Source: an uncultured Spartobacteria bacterium
Lineage (GTDB): Bacteria; Verrucomicrobiota; Verrucomicrobiia; Chthoniobacterales; Terrimicrobiaceae
Assembly: GCA_937960895.1 (NCBI GenBank)
Contig: CALCJD010000001.1
Coordinates: forward strand, 23,345 to 87,344
Length of the DNA stretch: 64,000 nt
Direction: 5' to 3'
The translations under genes were made by a program, and so were the position numbers. The first letter of the stretch is position 1. Every line of letters starts with the position of its first letter. The notes under the pieces were generated by a model, which made no database searches, was not told the origin of the DNA, and was given only the letters and a program-made list of their open reading frames with translations. Positions 35,201 to 42,933 of this stretch are shown here, piece by piece.

Positions 35201-35517
35201 AGCAGGCGCTGCTGCGGATCGAGTGAGGCCGCCTCGCGCGGAGAAATGCCAAAGGCGAGCGGATCGAACTGGCGCACGTCCGCATCAAGAAACGCACCTT
35301 TCGGCGCGTAACTCTTGCCCGGACGCTGGGGATCCTCATCCCAATACTGTCGCCAGTCCCAGCGATCCGATTTGATCGGTTTCAGCGCATTGCCGCCACG
35401 CAACAGGAAGCGCCAGAAGGCCGGCAGGGACGAGGCATTGGGCGGCATGCGACACCCGATTCCGACGATGGCAAATTTTTCACAAGGAAACGACAAAGAG
35501 GTCTGGGAAGCTGCCAT
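29227..35517 (-). CDS. Single-module highly reducing type I polyketide synthase
   Basis: The 2096-residue synthase has domains KS (about 12-440; Cys187 in DTACSSS, His322 in EAHGTGT, His360 in NIGHLEAAAG), AT (545-850; Ser636 in GHSVG, VAYHS at 735-739), DH (920-1190; His934 in FDHGVQD, Asp1097 in LFDAAIQ), a structural pseudo-KR, ER (about 1395-1740; IHHATGGLGLAA), KR (1745-1965; LVTGGTSGFGL, QTSYVAAN) and ACP (Ser2053 in MGVDSLL). There is no thioesterase, reductase or other release domain. The DH motif HxxxGxxxxP is degenerate. It should make a saturated acyl chain, maybe iteratively. The ATG at 35517 is chosen; GTG at 35523 is also in frame. It lies directly between the exporter genes and the methyltransferase gene. 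Confidence 0.93.
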   Translation of the reverse strand: MAASQTSLSFPCEKFAIVGIGCRMPPNASSLPAFWRFLLRGGNALKPIKSDRWDWRQYWDEDPQRPGKSYAPKGAFLDADVRQFDPLAFGISPREAASLDPQQRLLLESAWEAFADAGYPLKKVAGSRTGVFVGGFCLDHMVLQAQPSNRHLINAHAAGGVMMTVLSNRLSHAFDLRGPSLTLDTACSSSLVALHYACQSLRLRECDMVLAGGVNVMMRPEFPIIMSKGHFLSEHGECHAFDESASGYARGEGAGLLLLKRLDDALADGDQIHAVVRATGVNQDGHTDGISLPNSEAQEALIRRVYAEAGVAFADVDYVEAHGTGTQAGDAAELGALHRSFRENRTRKLIVGSVKTNIGHLEAAAGVAGLLKVIGVLKNRQVPKNLHFKNPNPRIPFADYCLEVASTTRDLPSAEEKPVLLAGINSFGYGGTNAHALLESAPVRPEPPSAPASDLQLIPVSARSEKALRDLAGKLAFQIGQPFNGTLGDLAHSCAFRHNHLDFRGAVLTRSLEELKNQLISLSTGQAHDGVVVAARAIEPGAGLVFVYTGMGPQWWGMGQELLRTEPVVRQAVEEIDAIFEPLAGWSLKQAMMAPEAESRMRHTDLAQPANFALQVALTRLWAELGIRPAAVVGHSVGEVSAAWGAGVYTLEEAVRISYHRSRLQQTMAGRGAMLAAGISEEEAERILTDYPEVSVAAVNSFHTVTLSGDTAQLQEIAAALGAREIFQKFLRVEVAYHSPQMDPLKDELLSSLAGLTPKPAQLPLYSTALGRLSDGGEWTAEYWWKNVREPVHFAAAARSLMEAGFADFLEVGPHPVLGNSLKEVAASLERRIHSHPTLRRAEPERPRVLLTLAELYVAGHEPDWTKVAPREGRFIPAPQYPWQREIHWLESERSVMERFGLPGPVYLNRTLPAPNPCWEVEINRNYFPFLFDHGVQDQTVFAGMGYIDAALVLNRRVHEHETALLENVSFERVLVVDYSKLQYLVTEYDEEGGRFQIFSRTEGEGGGLLRHCRGRLVPQTDAAPPTLDLEALRRRCPREVSVDAFYDDLARRGLHYGPWFRPTRRIFSGGDSFLLHLDASQVAGEEGHPLHPVLFDAAIQPILFQSGREGLFVPFAIEQFTYYSRPSGGELYAFGELTSHSESRLVANVWLIDAAGRVHAHAHRMSLQVIEVDPGGSDEAAFYETTWKPVPLEKTEPVRGSEVLILAGPAGAGLALGRELTALLPGSALVETEATDSLESSRESLTAHLSAEPARRHLVVLWGSTEATGADAAQALSERITGLFQAAAKCRPDGVDITVVTRDARRVVPGDAAANWAASALGALGLVAANEFDAVTCRCLDLPAVAGPEDARSVLNELSAGSGEAAIRDGRRYEMALTPHRENGDAPSATPCSVDEPVELRLPPKGRLDALHFEPATREDPGPGEVEIRIHLSSINYKDLLKVDGRIHPGAYEDTFNEADFGMECAGVVVRAGEGSRFRPGDRVLAILTRGFRSYATVREDFVFPLPESLGMEAAAIPVVYLAAYHGLVQVAHLQAGERVLIHHATGGLGLAAMEIARWIGAEIYATAGSEEKIVWLRQMGIERVYSSRTLDFGRRIREATGGEGIDVVIGAQTGQAMHVSLGLLRTGGRYVEIGKKDIAEDNGLPLRPFNRNLIFASVDMDRLAKERPEFTRKTLEKVLGHFVRGEFRPGPVRVFPAREFRAAFEEMSRSRHIGKLLLDFSAGEVEIPDEFRPVIRKDGSYLVTGGTSGFGLTIARWLAGQGAGRVVLASRSGPSAPGIGEVVRELAATGTQVEVVAADVTKADDLRNALGRCRADGLVLRGVIHGAMVLDDGLMAEQTGGRFRRVFAPKVAGAVHLAEALATEPALDFLVFSSSISAVIGNRGQTSYVAANAVLDGLAQHLRAAGRPVTSINWGALAESGVVARDAHLGLVLSSAGITGLKNREALAALARILRMQVARIGVFAVDWEQWLQAHPHLAGDSRFCGLRSLGAGGGAGDAASALRQSLEGASREQRLRAVEEHLLEVLAATLKMSRDTIPVNRKLNEMGVDSLLVLELSLGIKERIGVTFSAMEFLKGPSVRQLAETAEARIWNN

Positions 35518-35598
35518 TGGCACAGAACATCCACAGTAACAAAACCTTCGCGCAACGACCAGCGGTTACAGCATCCGGTTGTAAAAATTTTCCCAAAA

Positions 35599-36834
35599 TC
35601 ACGCGTCCGGTTTTCGCGGGGCGACCCGTCCGCCATCACGGATGGTATCCGGCGGATGAAGGATCACCTGGTCGCCCTCGCGGAGCCCGTTTTTCACCTC
35701 CGCAAACACCCCGTTGTTTCTTCCGATTTCGACCCGCGTCAGTCGCGTCCGACCGGAAACCACCAGGAACGTGGCCCATTCATTGCCCTTGCGAAACAGC
35801 GCCCCGGTGGGCACCTGAAGCACATCGTCACCGCTCCAGGTCACGATTCGCGCCTCCACGCGGTACCGGTCTCCGAGGAGACCCGGAGGCAGATCCACAA
35901 AGTCCACACGGACCTTCACCCGCTGTTCCTCCACGCCCAGCGCGGAAACCTTGAGAAAGGCGCCGGGCTCCACCAGCACCACCCGACCCTGCAGCGGCTC
36001 GCTGCCTCCCCATTGTTCGATGGTCACCGGAGCCCCGGGCCGCACATTGACGGCATCGCTGGAGAGCAGTTCGATCTCCGCCTCCAGATCCTTCGGATCG
36101 CCCACTTCCATGATGGGCGTGCCCGGCGTGATCGTGCGGGCGCTTTCTTCGTAGACGTTCAACACGACCCCGGACACGGGCGCCCGGATTTCCACCGGCT
36201 GTCCGACATCGTTGGGATCCGCGCTGGCCTGCACCAGCGCGGCCTTCGCCTGTTCAAGCTCAAACTCCGCGACCTTGAGGGCAAAGTGGGCGGAACCGAG
36301 GGCATTGCTCAGCATGTCGACGCGATTCTTGGCGGCGTCGAATTCCTGGACGGAAATGGCGCCTTTTTTTCGCAGATGATCGGCGCGGGTGAGTTCCTTT
36401 TGGGCGAGGTCAAGTTCCGCGGTGGCGCTTTGCACCTGTTCGTGGCGTTGCATGAGGGCGGCCTGGGCGGAGTTCACCGCCGCCTCGGCTTGGGCCTTGG
36501 CGCGCGGGTCGAGGAAACTGGAGGGGGCGGCCTGGATGACGGCGAGAACGGTTTCTCCCTCCGCGATGGGATCGCCGGCGCGGAGCGGCACCCGGCGGAG
36601 GTAGCCGGCCACCGGCGGAGACACCACGTAGCGGTTGCGGATGCGGGTCTTGCCCTCCTCGAGAACGGACACCGTGAGGGGTCCCCGAAACACCGTGGCG
36701 GTGTCGACCGGCACGGGTTTCGGCAGGAGGCCGGTGACGATGAAAACGGCCAGCGCGGCGCCGCCCAGATAAAGCGGGATCCGGCGCCATGCGCCCTTGC
36801 GGCGCGGTTTTCCATTCGGGGTCGCAGATTTCAT
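35599..36834 (-). CDS. HlyD/RND-type periplasmic adaptor of an ABC exporter
   Basis: The 411-residue membrane-fusion protein has an N-terminal anchor (RIPLYLGGAALAVFIVTGLL), a barrel-sandwich start (VVSPPVAGYLRRVPLRAGD) and a long alpha-helical hairpin (about 115-215, AAVNSAQAALMQRHEQVQ). The second lipoyl half is IRAPVSGVVLNVYEESART, followed by a C-terminal beta domain. This is the MacA-like partner of the permease and ATPase encoded immediately upstream (the stop and the next ATG are adjacent). An outer-membrane channel is not in the window. The next gene downstream is the polyketide synthase, 81 bases away, so export of its product is plausible. Confidence 0.88.
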   Translation of the reverse strand: MKSATPNGKPRRKGAWRRIPLYLGGAALAVFIVTGLLPKPVPVDTATVFRGPLTVSVLEEGKTRIRNRYVVSPPVAGYLRRVPLRAGDPIAEGETVLAVIQAAPSSFLDPRAKAQAEAAVNSAQAALMQRHEQVQSATAELDLAQKELTRADHLRKKGAISVQEFDAAKNRVDMLSNALGSAHFALKVAEFELEQAKAALVQASADPNDVGQPVEIRAPVSGVVLNVYEESARTITPGTPIMEVGDPKDLEAEIELLSSDAVNVRPGAPVTIEQWGGSEPLQGRVVLVEPGAFLKVSALGVEEQRVKVRVDFVDLPPGLLGDRYRVEARIVTWSGDDVLQVPTGALFRKGNEWATFLVVSGRTRLTRVEIGRNNGVFAEVKNGLREGDQVILHPPDTIRDGGRVAPRKPDA

Positions 36835-39201
36835 TTATTCTCTGGCTTTGAGGACTTCGAGGAGATCGAGGTTGCGGATGCGGCGGCTCACGACAAAAAA
36901 GGAAAATCCGGCGGACACCAGCACAATCAGCACGGCGGTGGCATAGGTCTGGTGCGTGAGAATGAGCGGCAGCCGCACGGTTTCGGTGCTGGCGGAGATG
37001 ACAATCAGATTGGCCAGCTGACCGCCGATCCAGAGTCCGATCGGAAGGGCAAAAAGGGTCAGCATGGCGAGTTCGCCGATCATCACTCCGGCCACCTCGC
37101 GATTGGTGAAGCCGACCACCCGGAGGGTGGCGAGATCGCGTCCGCGTTCGGACAGGGCGATGCGTGCGCTGTTGTACACCACGCCGAAGGCCACGATGAC
37201 GGAGAACAGAAAATAGATGCCCTGGATGAGATTGATCGATTCGGCGGTGGTCTTGCGGAAACTTTCCTTCAGCGCCGAGGTGATGTTGATGCCGCCGATG
37301 CGCGGCACCTCCCCGACCTCGTCGAGGAATTCCTTCCAGCGCGCGCGGTCGACGGACAGATGGGCGCCGTTCACCGTCGATCCCTCCTGCATCAGGCGCC
37401 GGAGCGCGCCGATGTCCATGTAGGCGGACAGACCGGAATAATCGGTGATCAATCCCACCACCGGAACGCTGCGGTGCGGACGGCGTCCCTCCTGCACCTC
37501 CATCATCACCGGGTCGCCCGGTTTGACGCCGAGCATCTCGGCCAGCTTCGCCGAAATGAGCAGTCCGTCGGGCGGAATCGGCAGGGGATTGCCATGCCGG
37601 TCGAGCGCGCGATTGAGGAGGGTGCCGGGCGGCACACCGGTCACCGCAAGACGATGACTGCGATGACCGAACCGCAGCCGCGCCGGAACACTGCGGAACG
37701 GCTCGGCGTGAATCACGCCCGGGAGGTGCCGCAGATCGCTGAATCCCGAAGCCGACGTGGGTTCGATGAGACTTACCGTCACATCCTGCCGCTGGGCATG
37801 GGTCCATTGGAAATCGAGCAGGAAATTGATGCCGTCGCGCATGGCGCCGGGCACGATGGGAATTCCCACCGCCAGGGCCAGTCCGAGGGTCGTGAAGGCC
37901 GCCTGCCACGGTTTGCGCTCGAGATTGCGCAGCGCCATCCGCATGGACGGCCCAAACAGATTCTGCACGCCGAGCCGTTCGAGCAGGGAGGGTTTGAAAT
38001 CGGCCGGAGGCTCGGGGCGCATGGCCTGGGCCGGCGGCAACTTCACCGCCTGGCGCACCGCCCCCAGAACGCCGAGGAACGACGCCGCGGAACTCACCAC
38101 GAAGGCCAGTCCAATCGCGCCGTAGTCCGGGTGGAAGGTCAGGGAGGGAAACTGGAAAAACTTGTGGTAGAGCCGGACGACATCGTGGCCGAGCTTTGTC
38201 CCCGCCAATCCGCCCACCACCAGTCCGATCGCCACGATGACGAAGGAAAACTTCAGGTAGTGCCAGCCCACCTGCGCGGACGAATACCCGAAGGCCTTGA
38301 GTTGCGCGATCTGCTCGCGCTGCAGGCGGATGACGCGCGCCAGCACGGCGCTGGTCATGAAGGTCGCGATGCTCAGAAAGACGATCGGAAAGGCAATCGA
38401 CAGCGCGTTGAGGATGGCAATTTCGTCATCGAGCTGCTTGGCGGAGGCGTGGTCGCGCCGGTCGTAGGCGATCAATCCGCCGTAAGGCTCCAGCAGGCGG
38501 TCGATTTCCGCCATGACCGGCGCGGGATCCTGTCCCGGCGCGACATCCACAACGACATTGTTGAACGCACCGTCCAGATCGCAGGCCGTCGCGAGGTCGC
38601 GTTCGTTCATCCAGAAGACACCGAACCGCCTGTTGTCCGGCAGCGCCTGGCCCGGACGCGCCTCGAAGACATATTCCGGGGAGAGGGCGATGCCGACGAC
38701 CTGCAGCTTCTGTTTTCCGCCGCGCAGGATGACCTCCACGGTGTCGCCCGGACGGAAACCGTGCGCGTTGGCAAAGGCCTCGCTCATGATGATCTCGTTG
38801 GCCTTGCCGATTTCGGGGTACCGTCCGGTCCGCAGATGCAGCAGGTTCAGCTGCATGGGGCGGTCCTCGGGGAGGGAAAGGATCGTTCCGTCCGCGGGCT
38901 CGACCATCCCGGGCAGGTCCATGCGCACCGATTCCTTCACCCGCGTCTCCACGGCGGCAACCCCGGGAATGGCCGCCAGGCGTTCGCGCAGCGCATTGGG
39001 GGCGCGCTTCAGATCGCAGAACACGTCGGCAAAACGATGGCGTTCGTAATATTCGGCGCGGGTCACCTCGAGGGAGAGGATCAGACTGCGCGCCATGATC
39101 ATCATGGCCAGACCGCAGGCCATCACCAGACCCACCGCCACCATCTGGCCCTTCATCCGTCCGACATCGCGGAGGAGCTTGCGATCGAGCGCGCTCAGCA
39201 T
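36835..39201 (-). CDS. ABC transporter permease, FtsX/MacB family
   Basis: The 788-residue permease begins at MLSALDRKLLRDVGRMKGQM with a first span (VAVGLVMACGLAMMIMARSL), a large periplasmic region (about 45-270) and three spans around 275-400. A second FtsX unit begins LGVQNLFGPSMRMALRNLER and ends with three spans (about 665-775). Two FtsX domains in one chain is the arrangement of lipid or lipoprotein-type exporters rather than importers. The ATG at 39201 is 2 bases after the ATPase stop; an in-frame GTG at 39210 is the alternative. The substrate is unknown. Confidence 0.88.
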   Translation of the reverse strand: MLSALDRKLLRDVGRMKGQMVAVGLVMACGLAMMIMARSLILSLEVTRAEYYERHRFADVFCDLKRAPNALRERLAAIPGVAAVETRVKESVRMDLPGMVEPADGTILSLPEDRPMQLNLLHLRTGRYPEIGKANEIIMSEAFANAHGFRPGDTVEVILRGGKQKLQVVGIALSPEYVFEARPGQALPDNRRFGVFWMNERDLATACDLDGAFNNVVVDVAPGQDPAPVMAEIDRLLEPYGGLIAYDRRDHASAKQLDDEIAILNALSIAFPIVFLSIATFMTSAVLARVIRLQREQIAQLKAFGYSSAQVGWHYLKFSFVIVAIGLVVGGLAGTKLGHDVVRLYHKFFQFPSLTFHPDYGAIGLAFVVSSAASFLGVLGAVRQAVKLPPAQAMRPEPPADFKPSLLERLGVQNLFGPSMRMALRNLERKPWQAAFTTLGLALAVGIPIVPGAMRDGINFLLDFQWTHAQRQDVTVSLIEPTSASGFSDLRHLPGVIHAEPFRSVPARLRFGHRSHRLAVTGVPPGTLLNRALDRHGNPLPIPPDGLLISAKLAEMLGVKPGDPVMMEVQEGRRPHRSVPVVGLITDYSGLSAYMDIGALRRLMQEGSTVNGAHLSVDRARWKEFLDEVGEVPRIGGINITSALKESFRKTTAESINLIQGIYFLFSVIVAFGVVYNSARIALSERGRDLATLRVVGFTNREVAGVMIGELAMLTLFALPIGLWIGGQLANLIVISASTETVRLPLILTHQTYATAVLIVLVSAGFSFFVVSRRIRNLDLLEVLKARE

Positions 39202-39203
39202 GG

Positions 39204-39922
<719 letters not shown>

Positions 39923-39926
<4 letters not shown>

Positions 39927-40594
39927 CGTTTCAGGGCCTCCTCCATGCGCTCCATCATGCCGAGCATCAGGGCGCGGGCCTGACGGCGGTTTTTCACCGT
40001 CTTCGGAGCCAGGCCGCGGTCCAGCAGAAGCCCCAGCCCCTCCAGCGCCTCGTCGAAACCGACCTGATCGGCCGCGGGCACAACCTCGTCCGACGCCACC
40101 AGGGCGTAACCGATCACGCTGACCAGATACGCCAGCACCGGGGCGGGAATGTCGTCGCGCAGCGCGCCCGCCTTTTGCAGACGCGCAAAAAGCTCCGCGC
40201 GCTGCCCGATCAGCGCGGAAAACAACCCGCCGTCCTGCCGCAAAAACCCGCCGAACACCCGGCGGTCGCGCGTCATCAGCGCGCGGATCAGCGGATTGGC
40301 CCGGATCGCCTCCAGGCTGTGCCGCACCATGCCGGAAATGCTCCACTCCCCGGTGTCGGACCGGAACCGTCGGATCCAGTCCCCGGTGTAGCGGGCAAAC
40401 TCGTGATAAAGCACGGCCCGAAAGAGCTCCTCCTTGCCCGGAAACTCCAGATACACCGCGCCCTTCGAAATCCCCGCCTCCCGCGCGATGTCCTCCACGC
40501 TGGTTTTGTCATACCCCCAGCGGGCGAACAATGCCGAGGCCGCCGCCAAGACACGCGCGCGGCGGTCCGTTCCCGGGGAGGACGGGGATTTCAT
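39923..40594 (-). CDS. TetR family transcriptional regulator
   Basis: The 223-residue repressor has its helix-turn-helix near residues 12-60 (RVLAAASALFARWGYDKTSV, EDIAREAGISKGAVYLEFPG, KEELFRAVL). The helical C-terminus should bind a hydrophobic ligand. It is the first gene of the exporter operon. A 28-bp inverted repeat overlaps its promoter, so autoregulation together with the ABC exporter is likely. The promoter -10 ends 6 bases before the ATG. Confidence 0.9.
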
Positions 40595-40600
40595 GGGAAC

Positions 40601-40629
40601 AATTTGACCCGAAATCCGATTTCGGTCAA
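40601..40629 (-). promoter_or_regulatory. Promoter of the TetR-ABC exporter operon
   Basis: On the minus strand, TTGACC (40629-40624), a 17-base spacer and CAAATT (40606-40601), with the ATG 6 bases on. The -10 is weak but correctly placed. It lies within the inverted repeat at 40603-40630. Confidence 0.45.
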
Positions 40630-40630
40630 A
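40603..40630. promoter_or_regulatory. Probable TetR operator (inverted repeat)
   Basis: TTTGACC(C)GAAATC faces GATTTCGGTCAAA, 13 bp per arm with one extra base in the left arm. It covers the -35 and -10 of the TetR gene and the last codons of the upstream acetyltransferase gene. Confidence 0.65.
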
Positions 40631-41201
40631 CGGTCATTTTTTGGGGCGGCCGGATCATCGGCACGATCGGCGGGCATCCGCCGGCCTGGATGCGGCCGGC
40701 GCGGCGGAAGCCGAGCCGTTCATAGAACGGGATGTTGCGCGGATTGGTCGATTCGAGGTAGGCGGGGAGTCCGTCCCGGTCGCACCGCCCGAGCCCTTCG
40801 CGCATGAGGCGGGTGCCGAGACCGGCGCCCTGCCGGTCCGGTTCCACCCCGATCATGGGCAGGTACCAGTGCGGTTCCTCCGGATGCCGGCGTCCCATTT
40901 CCTCGAAGAGGGCAAAGACGTCGGCGTGGCGCGCTTCCGGCACGCATTCCTGAATGACGGCGCCGAGCGCCTCCTCGTCGGGCCCGGCCCCGGGCGGCAG
41001 CCAGAGGGCGGTGCCGCCGTCCGCGGAAAGAACCGTGTCGTGCGCGAAGGCCGCGCCGGCAAAGGCCTCCACGAAGCGGGGAAACCACCGGTCGTAAACG
41101 GCGTCGTCGGGAAGCATCCAGCGCACCGCCGGATCCCGGCGGAACGCGGCGACAACGATCGAGATCGATTCCGTGGGAGAAAGAAGGGGCGGGACGTTCA
41201 T
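40626..41201 (-). CDS. GNAT family N-acetyltransferase
   Basis: The 191-residue protein starts MNVPPLLSPTESISIVVAAF, and its acetyl-CoA site is MIGVEPDRQGAGLGTRLMRE, with the later PFYERLGFR motif. The PAVRWMLPDD and HWYLPMIGV segments resemble the GNAT branch whose members are often annotated near toxin-resistance genes; the substrate is unknown. The ATG overlaps the stop of the OsmC-like gene (ATGA), so the two are coupled. Its 3' end carries the TetR operator. Confidence 0.85.
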   Translation of the reverse strand: MNVPPLLSPTESISIVVAAFRRDPAVRWMLPDDAVYDRWFPRFVEAFAGAAFAHDTVLSADGGTALWLPPGAGPDEEALGAVIQECVPEARHADVFALFEEMGRRHPEEPHWYLPMIGVEPDRQGAGLGTRLMREGLGRCDRDGLPAYLESTNPRNIPFYERLGFRRAGRIQAGGCPPIVPMIRPPQKMTV

Positions 41202-41766
41202 GACACCACGAGTTCGCTGCGGAGGGCGTTCGCCGAGGCCAGGTTGAAGCGGTTCGGTGAGGTCGCCTTCACGTGTTCGTGAATTTCGCGGAATTTTTCC
41301 GGCGGGGCATCGCCGCGGATCCGCACGGTGTAGCGGAGGCTGTCGTATCCCGGTTTCACGTCGGGATCGATGCCGAGAAATCCGCGCAGGTCGATGTCTC
41401 CTTCGGTTTCGATGACCAGTTCCTCCAGGCGGATGCCCTGCAGGGCGCAGGCAGCCACATAGCCGACGATCATGCAGGCATTCAGCGCGGCGAGGAGATA
41501 CTCTGCGGGTTGGCAAACTGGTTGGTTCCGCACAGCTCGTAGGGCTCGTCCACGCGAATGGTGAAGTCCTTGGAGATGCGCTGGCCGCCGATGTGATATT
41601 CCTTCACCACGGCGTCGGAACGGGTTCCGCCCTTCCAGTGCGAGGTGACCTTCCATTTCGTCTGTCCCTTGGCCGGGTCGGCGGAAATGGCTTGGATGGC
41701 CTCGTTGAGGGCTTCAGTGTCCACACCGTTGAGAACGGTGGCTGTCGGATGGGTTGTGATGCTCAT
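41198..41766 (-). pseudogene. OsmC family protein gene with a one-base frameshift
   Basis: Residues 1-86 are read in one frame (MSITTHPTATVLNG to CGTNQFANP) and the rest in another (AEYLLAALNACMIVGYVAAC to ANALRSELVVS). Together they make a normal OsmC-type thiol peroxidase of about 189 residues with both conserved cysteines (ELCGTN and NACM). Restoring one G near 41505-41509 would join them as NPAEYLLAAL. OsmC proteins reduce organic hydroperoxides. Both halves are otherwise intact, so this is either a very recent mutation or a sequencing error. The 171 bases before the start hold no gene. Confidence 0.8.
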
Positions 41767-41937
41767 GGGATGATTTGGGTTGCGGGACTCCTTTGATCAG
41801 GAGGCGTGCCAATCACCCCGTGCATCACAACATCCTTGTTCCGAGCAGATTGGAATTTTCGCCCCTTTTTGCCCCCGTCGCGAAATTTCGTCAGTCGCGA
41901 AAATTCGTGAATCCGGTCCGCGAGATTCCGCGACCGT

Positions 41938-42372
41938 TCACGACCGTCGCAGGCCCAACGCCTTCACGCGCGACGTGACGGTGGACGCGGGCAGGCCCAG
42001 CAATTCGGCGACGCCGCCCGGACCGGAAATTTTCCCGCCGGCCGTCTCGAGGGCGCGCCGGAGGTTGGTTTTTTCCAACTCGAGAAGTTCCGCCGCGGAA
42101 AGAATGCGCGGCGACGTGGGCGCCGCCGTCTCGACGGCGGCCACGGTGGCCGAGCCCGGCAGGGCGACGAAGCCCTCATCCAGCCAGAAGGCCAACGCAC
42201 GCAGCCGCCGGCTTTCCGGAAGATATTCCGTCACCCACGCGCCCCGGGTCTGAAGGGCCTCCCCCAGATTGCCCACCAGGGCGCGAAAAAATCCCGCTCC
42301 GGTTTCCGCAACCGTTCCCTCCACCAGCAGGCGGAGAATCCGTTCTTCGCGAATGCGGGCCGGGGCGGACAT
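41938..42372 (-). CDS. Short GAF-fragment/Fis-type HTH protein
   Basis: The 144-residue protein joins the first 60 residues of a GAF-like domain (ETGAGFFRALVGNLGEALQ, RGAWVTEYLP, RALAFWLDEGFVALPG) directly to a Fis-type C-terminal helix-turn-helix (EKTNLRRALETAGGKISGPG, GVAELLGLPASTVTSRVKAL). In full-length regulators of this kind the rest of GAF and a sigma54-interacting AAA+ domain lie between. The frame is open, so it is either a stable mini-regulator or an internally deleted relic. It lies 61 bases downstream of the XRE gene on the same strand. Confidence 0.6.
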   Translation of the reverse strand: MSAPARIREERILRLLVEGTVAETGAGFFRALVGNLGEALQTRGAWVTEYLPESRRLRALAFWLDEGFVALPGSATVAAVETAAPTSPRILSAAELLELEKTNLRRALETAGGKISGPGGVAELLGLPASTVTSRVKALGLRRS

Positions 42373-42433
42373 GCCGGGAGCTTAAAGAATCCCCGGAAAA
42401 ACGAAAAGCCCCCACCGCAGCCGGCTCGACGGG

Positions 42434-42637
42434 TCAGTTGTCGATGATTCCTCGGGTCAGTTCGTTCCAATCACACCGCAACGCCTTGCGCAGGCGGGCG
42501 GCAATGACCACGGACGGGATCTTCAGGCAGGCCTCCAGATCCTGATAATAGCGCTTGTGGATCTTGGCCGACTCCGCCACCTGGGCCTGGGTCAATCCGT
42601 TTTTCAGCCGCAGACGTCTCAAATTCTGACCAAACAT
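42434..42637 (-). CDS. Small XRE family HTH regulator
   Basis: The 67-residue protein is a single helix-turn-helix, MFGQNLRRLRLKNGLTQAQV then AESAKIHKRYYQDLEACLKI. It is the size of phage-type or control-protein regulators. A promoter with direct and inverted TTACTT/CTTAAG repeats lies upstream (42671-42711), which may be its own operator. No toxin, restriction or phage gene is next to it. Confidence 0.8.
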   Translation of the reverse strand: MFGQNLRRLRLKNGLTQAQVAESAKIHKRYYQDLEACLKIPSVVIAARLRKALRCDWNELTRGIIDN

Positions 42638-42670
42638 GACGGGGACTTGATGATGATTCTTCCGAGCAAT

Positions 42671-42711
42671 TTGACGTTACTTAAATTACTTGATAACAGC
42701 ATCTTAAGCAA
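42671..42711. promoter_or_regulatory. Overlapping divergent promoters with repeated TTACTT/CTTAAG motifs
   Basis: Minus strand: TTGCTT (42711-42706), 17, TAATTT (42688-42683), driving the XRE gene. Plus strand: TTGACG (42671-42676), 17, TAACAG (42694-42699), which would read into the hairpin region at 42764-42859. TTACTT occurs twice (42677 and 42686) and CTTAAG once. Confidence 0.5.
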
Positions 42712-42763
42712 GCATCGCCAGTCCCGCAAGCAATTTGACGCGCATTTTCCGCACAACGCCCAC

Positions 42764-42803
42764 CCCCGGAAAAAGTTGCGCCGTCGTGTCCGCTTTTCCG
42801 GGG
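42764..42803. other. Alternative hairpin CCCCGGAAAA/TTTTCCGGGG
   Basis: A perfect 10-bp inverted repeat (42764-42773 with 42794-42803) shares bases 42794-42796 with the larger hairpin at 42778-42859, so the two structures exclude each other. Confidence 0.6.
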
Positions 42804-42859
42804 TCTCACCGGCGGGGCTATCATCCCGAGGCTTTCAGCCAAAGCGGACACGACGGCGC
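42778..42859 (-). terminator. Large 19-bp hairpin downstream of secDF
   Basis: A perfect 19-bp inverted repeat (42778-42796 with 42841-42859) encloses a 44-base loop. On the minus strand it is followed by AACTTTTTCC, and it lies 75 bases after the secDF stop, so it could end that transcript. The loop is unusually long for a plain terminator. Confidence 0.5.
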
Positions 42860-42933
42860 GGGCTCCCTGGCGATGAGGAATCGTTTCGGGAGCGGATCGT
42901 GCGCTTACAATATACGGCAGGACCGCCCGTTTG

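Noticed and set aside
29119..35226. 2035-codon plus-strand open frame opposite the polyketide synthase
   Set aside because: Low-complexity Arg/His/Gly composition and full overlap with an unmistakable synthase on the other strand.
39927..40346. N-terminal extension of the ABC ATPase frame
   Set aside because: It overlaps the TetR gene in another frame; the GTG at 39926 coupled to the TetR stop fits better.
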